Source of the DNA: Candidatus Omnitrophota bacterium
GTDB lineage: Bacteria; Omnitrophota; Gorgyraeia; Gygaellales; Profunditerraquicolaceae
NCBI GenBank assembly: GCA_028713875.1
Contig: JAQTNM010000078.1
Coordinates: 1 to 7,162, forward strand
Direction of reading: 5' to 3'
DNA length: 7,162 nucleotides
Shown: positions 6,002 to 7,162 of the stretch, piece after piece
Numbering within the stretch: position 1 is the stretch's first letter
Layout: every line of letters starts with the position of its first letter
The notes under the pieces: generated by a model
The model's input: the letters and a program-made list of their open reading frames with translations, nothing else
What the model was told of the DNA's origin: nothing
Database searches by the model: none
Translations under genes and position numbers: made by a program

Positions 6002-7120
6002 CTATAAGCCGATGAGCCTGGCAAACGCGCCTTTTTTTACCTTTATTGCCGAAGCCGGGCAGATCTCCTGACAGCAAAAACAGGATATGCATCCGGAATA
6101 ATCAATGCTGATACGCTCTTTTTTCATACTGATCACCTTTTTAGGGCAGGCTTTTATGCATGAGCCGCAGCGGATACAATTTCCGTGCTCCACTTTGGGG
6201 TAAAAACGGATGAGGCGCCTGATAACATCGGTAACCGGCCGGGGCAGCCTTCTTGTCAGCGAAGCCCTGGGCAATTCAAAATCCCTTTCTATGACATTCT
6301 CAAGCGGCTCGCCAAGAACCTGGATGGATTTTATGTCAGCTACGCCCAGCCCTCTCCTGGCTGCCTCTTTTGTAGTCAAAATATCGCAAGGTTCAAGCCC
6401 CATGATAAAAGCCAGTATACTGTCCAATGCCGCGCAATCGGAACCGGCCAGGACTACTCCTGCCTCATATAGTTTCCCGGAGGTTGCCGGTCCGTCGCCT
6501 TCCATGGCGATAACGCCGTCGATAACGCTTAAGGCCGGCCTGACCTCTTCCAGGATATCTACCAGGATGTTGCAAAATTCCCGGACATCAAAATATTTAC
6601 GGTGCAGTTCCGTTTTAAACGTATCCGAAACCAGGCCATAGAGGTTCTTTATTGCCGCGGTCAAAGTGGTCAACTCGTGGGTCTTGAATTTAGGCACAGA
6701 AACCAGATGATCGCAGTTATCCAGCCAGGTGGTCAGCGGAAATTTCCCTCTCCAGCGTTTTTTATCAAATTTCACCAACTCCACCCCTTCTTCTTCGGAA
6801 ATCTTCTTCAAGCCCGTGCATTCGTAGACTTCATCCGCGTTCTCGGAGTGGGCTCCCCATACACTCGGCCCGTCTCCGATAAATATCCTGCAGTTTATCT
6901 CTTTTAACACCTTGACTACCGCCCGCACCACCTCCGGGTGAGTGGTAATGCCGAATTCCGGCTCTTTTGCCATCAAAAGATTTGGCTTAACCAGGACCCG
7001 GCTTTCCGGTTTTATAAAATTACTTATGCCTCCCAGCGCCTCTATAGACTTTTTCACCGCATCCCAGACTAAAGGGCCGGTGTAACTATTGCATCTTACT
7101 ATGGAAACCTTGGAATTCAT
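6002..7120 (-). CDS. DUF362 domain protein with C-terminal double 4Fe-4S ferredoxin domain
   Basis: The function is unknown. The 372-residue protein has an N-terminal DUF362 domain (about 1-285) and a C-terminal two-cluster ferredoxin domain (about 310-362). Family features in the first part are VLVKPNLL (42-49), TTHPEVVRAVV (59-69), GDGPS (82-86), PKFKTHELTTLTAAIKNLYG (143-162) and VIDGVIAMEGDGPATSG (199-215). The second part has two CxxCxxCxxxCP motifs: C315, C318, C321, C325 and C344, C347, C350, C354, with an additional cysteine at C349. This predicts two 4Fe-4S clusters. There is no signal peptide or membrane segment, so it is probably cytoplasmic. The conserved acidic, lysine and histidine positions suggest an enzyme or metal/phosphate-binding domain coupled to electron transfer, but that is inference. 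It is the most upstream complete gene of the - strand operon. The ATG at 7120 has no clear ribosome binding site. Confidence 0.92.
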   Translation of the reverse strand: MNSKVSIVRCNSYTGPLVWDAVKKSIEALGGISNFIKPESRVLVKPNLLMAKEPEFGITTHPEVVRAVVKVLKEINCRIFIGDGPSVWGAHSENADEVYECTGLKKISEEEGVELVKFDKKRWRGKFPLTTWLDNCDHLVSVPKFKTHELTTLTAAIKNLYGLVSDTFKTELHRKYFDVREFCNILVDILEEVRPALSVIDGVIAMEGDGPATSGKLYEAGVVLAGSDCAALDSILAFIMGLEPCDILTTKEAARRGLGVADIKSIQVLGEPLENVIERDFELPRASLTRRLPRPVTDVIRRLIRFYPKVEHGNCIRCGSCIKACPKKVISMKKERISIDYSGCISCFCCQEICPASAIKVKKGAFARLIGL

Positions 7121-7126
7121 TTTAGA

Positions 7127-7162
7127 TTAAAAAATGTTTTTGCGTTTGCGGTAGTAACCCTG
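7127..7162 (-). CDS. Possible C-terminal tail of an upstream gene
   Basis: On the - strand, one frame at the right edge is open for eleven codons, reading QGYYRKRKNIF, then ends at TAA (7127-7129), six bases before the DUF362 start. A basic, aromatic tail ending so close to the next ATG fits another tightly packed operon gene. A second frame is also open to a TAA at 7122-7124, and the stretch is too short to decide. If real, the operon extends beyond the window. No convincing promoter is seen in these 42 bases. Confidence 0.25.
   Translation of the reverse strand, partial: QGYYRKRKNIF

Noticed and set aside
6185..6907. + strand open frames opposite the DUF362 gene
   Set aside because: They are shadows of a gene with clear DUF362 and ferredoxin motifs and show no domain of their own.
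7121..7162. Promoter for the - strand operon, with TAATCT as a -10 candidate
   Set aside because: It is a poor match, only a few bases from the ATG, with no -35 partner at proper spacing; the stretch may instead be the end of an upstream gene.
1..7162. CRISPR array, tRNA/rRNA, insertion sequence, defence system or biosynthetic cluster
   Set aside because: No direct-repeat arrays, transposase motifs, tRNA-like folds or defence domains were seen; nearly every base is accounted for by housekeeping genes.

Overview
The window is almost wall-to-wall coding sequence, with eight recognisable protein genes and no RNA gene, mobile element, CRISPR array or long intergenic gap. LptF/LptG-type permeases point to a diderm bacterium with a lipopolysaccharide-type outer membrane. 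The dense packing, mid-range base composition and gene mix resemble uncultivated PVC-side lineages such as Candidatus Omnitrophota. That placement is an inference from general impression; no gene here proves it.

Layout. On the + strand, positions 1-1792 carry the 3' part of lptF (its 5' end lies outside the window) and a complete lptG overlapping it by 13 bases. On the - strand, six genes run from the right edge leftwards: a DUF362/ferredoxin protein (7120-6002), mtnA (5982-4939), thiL (4933-4037), tsaE (4035-3565), tsaB (3584-2901) and alr (2919-1789). Junctions are 19 nt, 5 nt, 1 nt, a 20-nt overlap and a 19-nt overlap, so this is very likely one operon with translational coupling. The two transcription units converge and share the palindrome TTAA, each using it for its TAA stop, so there is no intergenic space for a conventional terminator.

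Function. lptF/lptG encode the membrane subunits of the ABC transporter that extracts lipopolysaccharide from the inner membrane. The - strand cluster mixes housekeeping tasks: alanine racemase for peptidoglycan D-alanine, TsaB and TsaE for the t6A37 modification of ANN-decoding tRNAs, ThiL for the last step to thiamine diphosphate, MtnA for 5'-methylthioadenosine salvage, and an uncharacterised DUF362 protein with two 4Fe-4S ferredoxin motifs. The thiL-tsaE-tsaB order matches Bacillus subtilis ydiA-ydiB-ydiC, but the rimI and tsaD genes that follow there are replaced here by alr.

I see no evidence of an undescribed defence, mobile or biosynthetic system. The least understood parts are the DUF362 iron-sulfur protein, the role of the isolated mtnA, and how transcription ends at the overlapping convergent stops. 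The annotated start that needed a decision is mtnA, where a strong ribosome binding site favours position 5982 over an upstream in-frame ATG at 6024.
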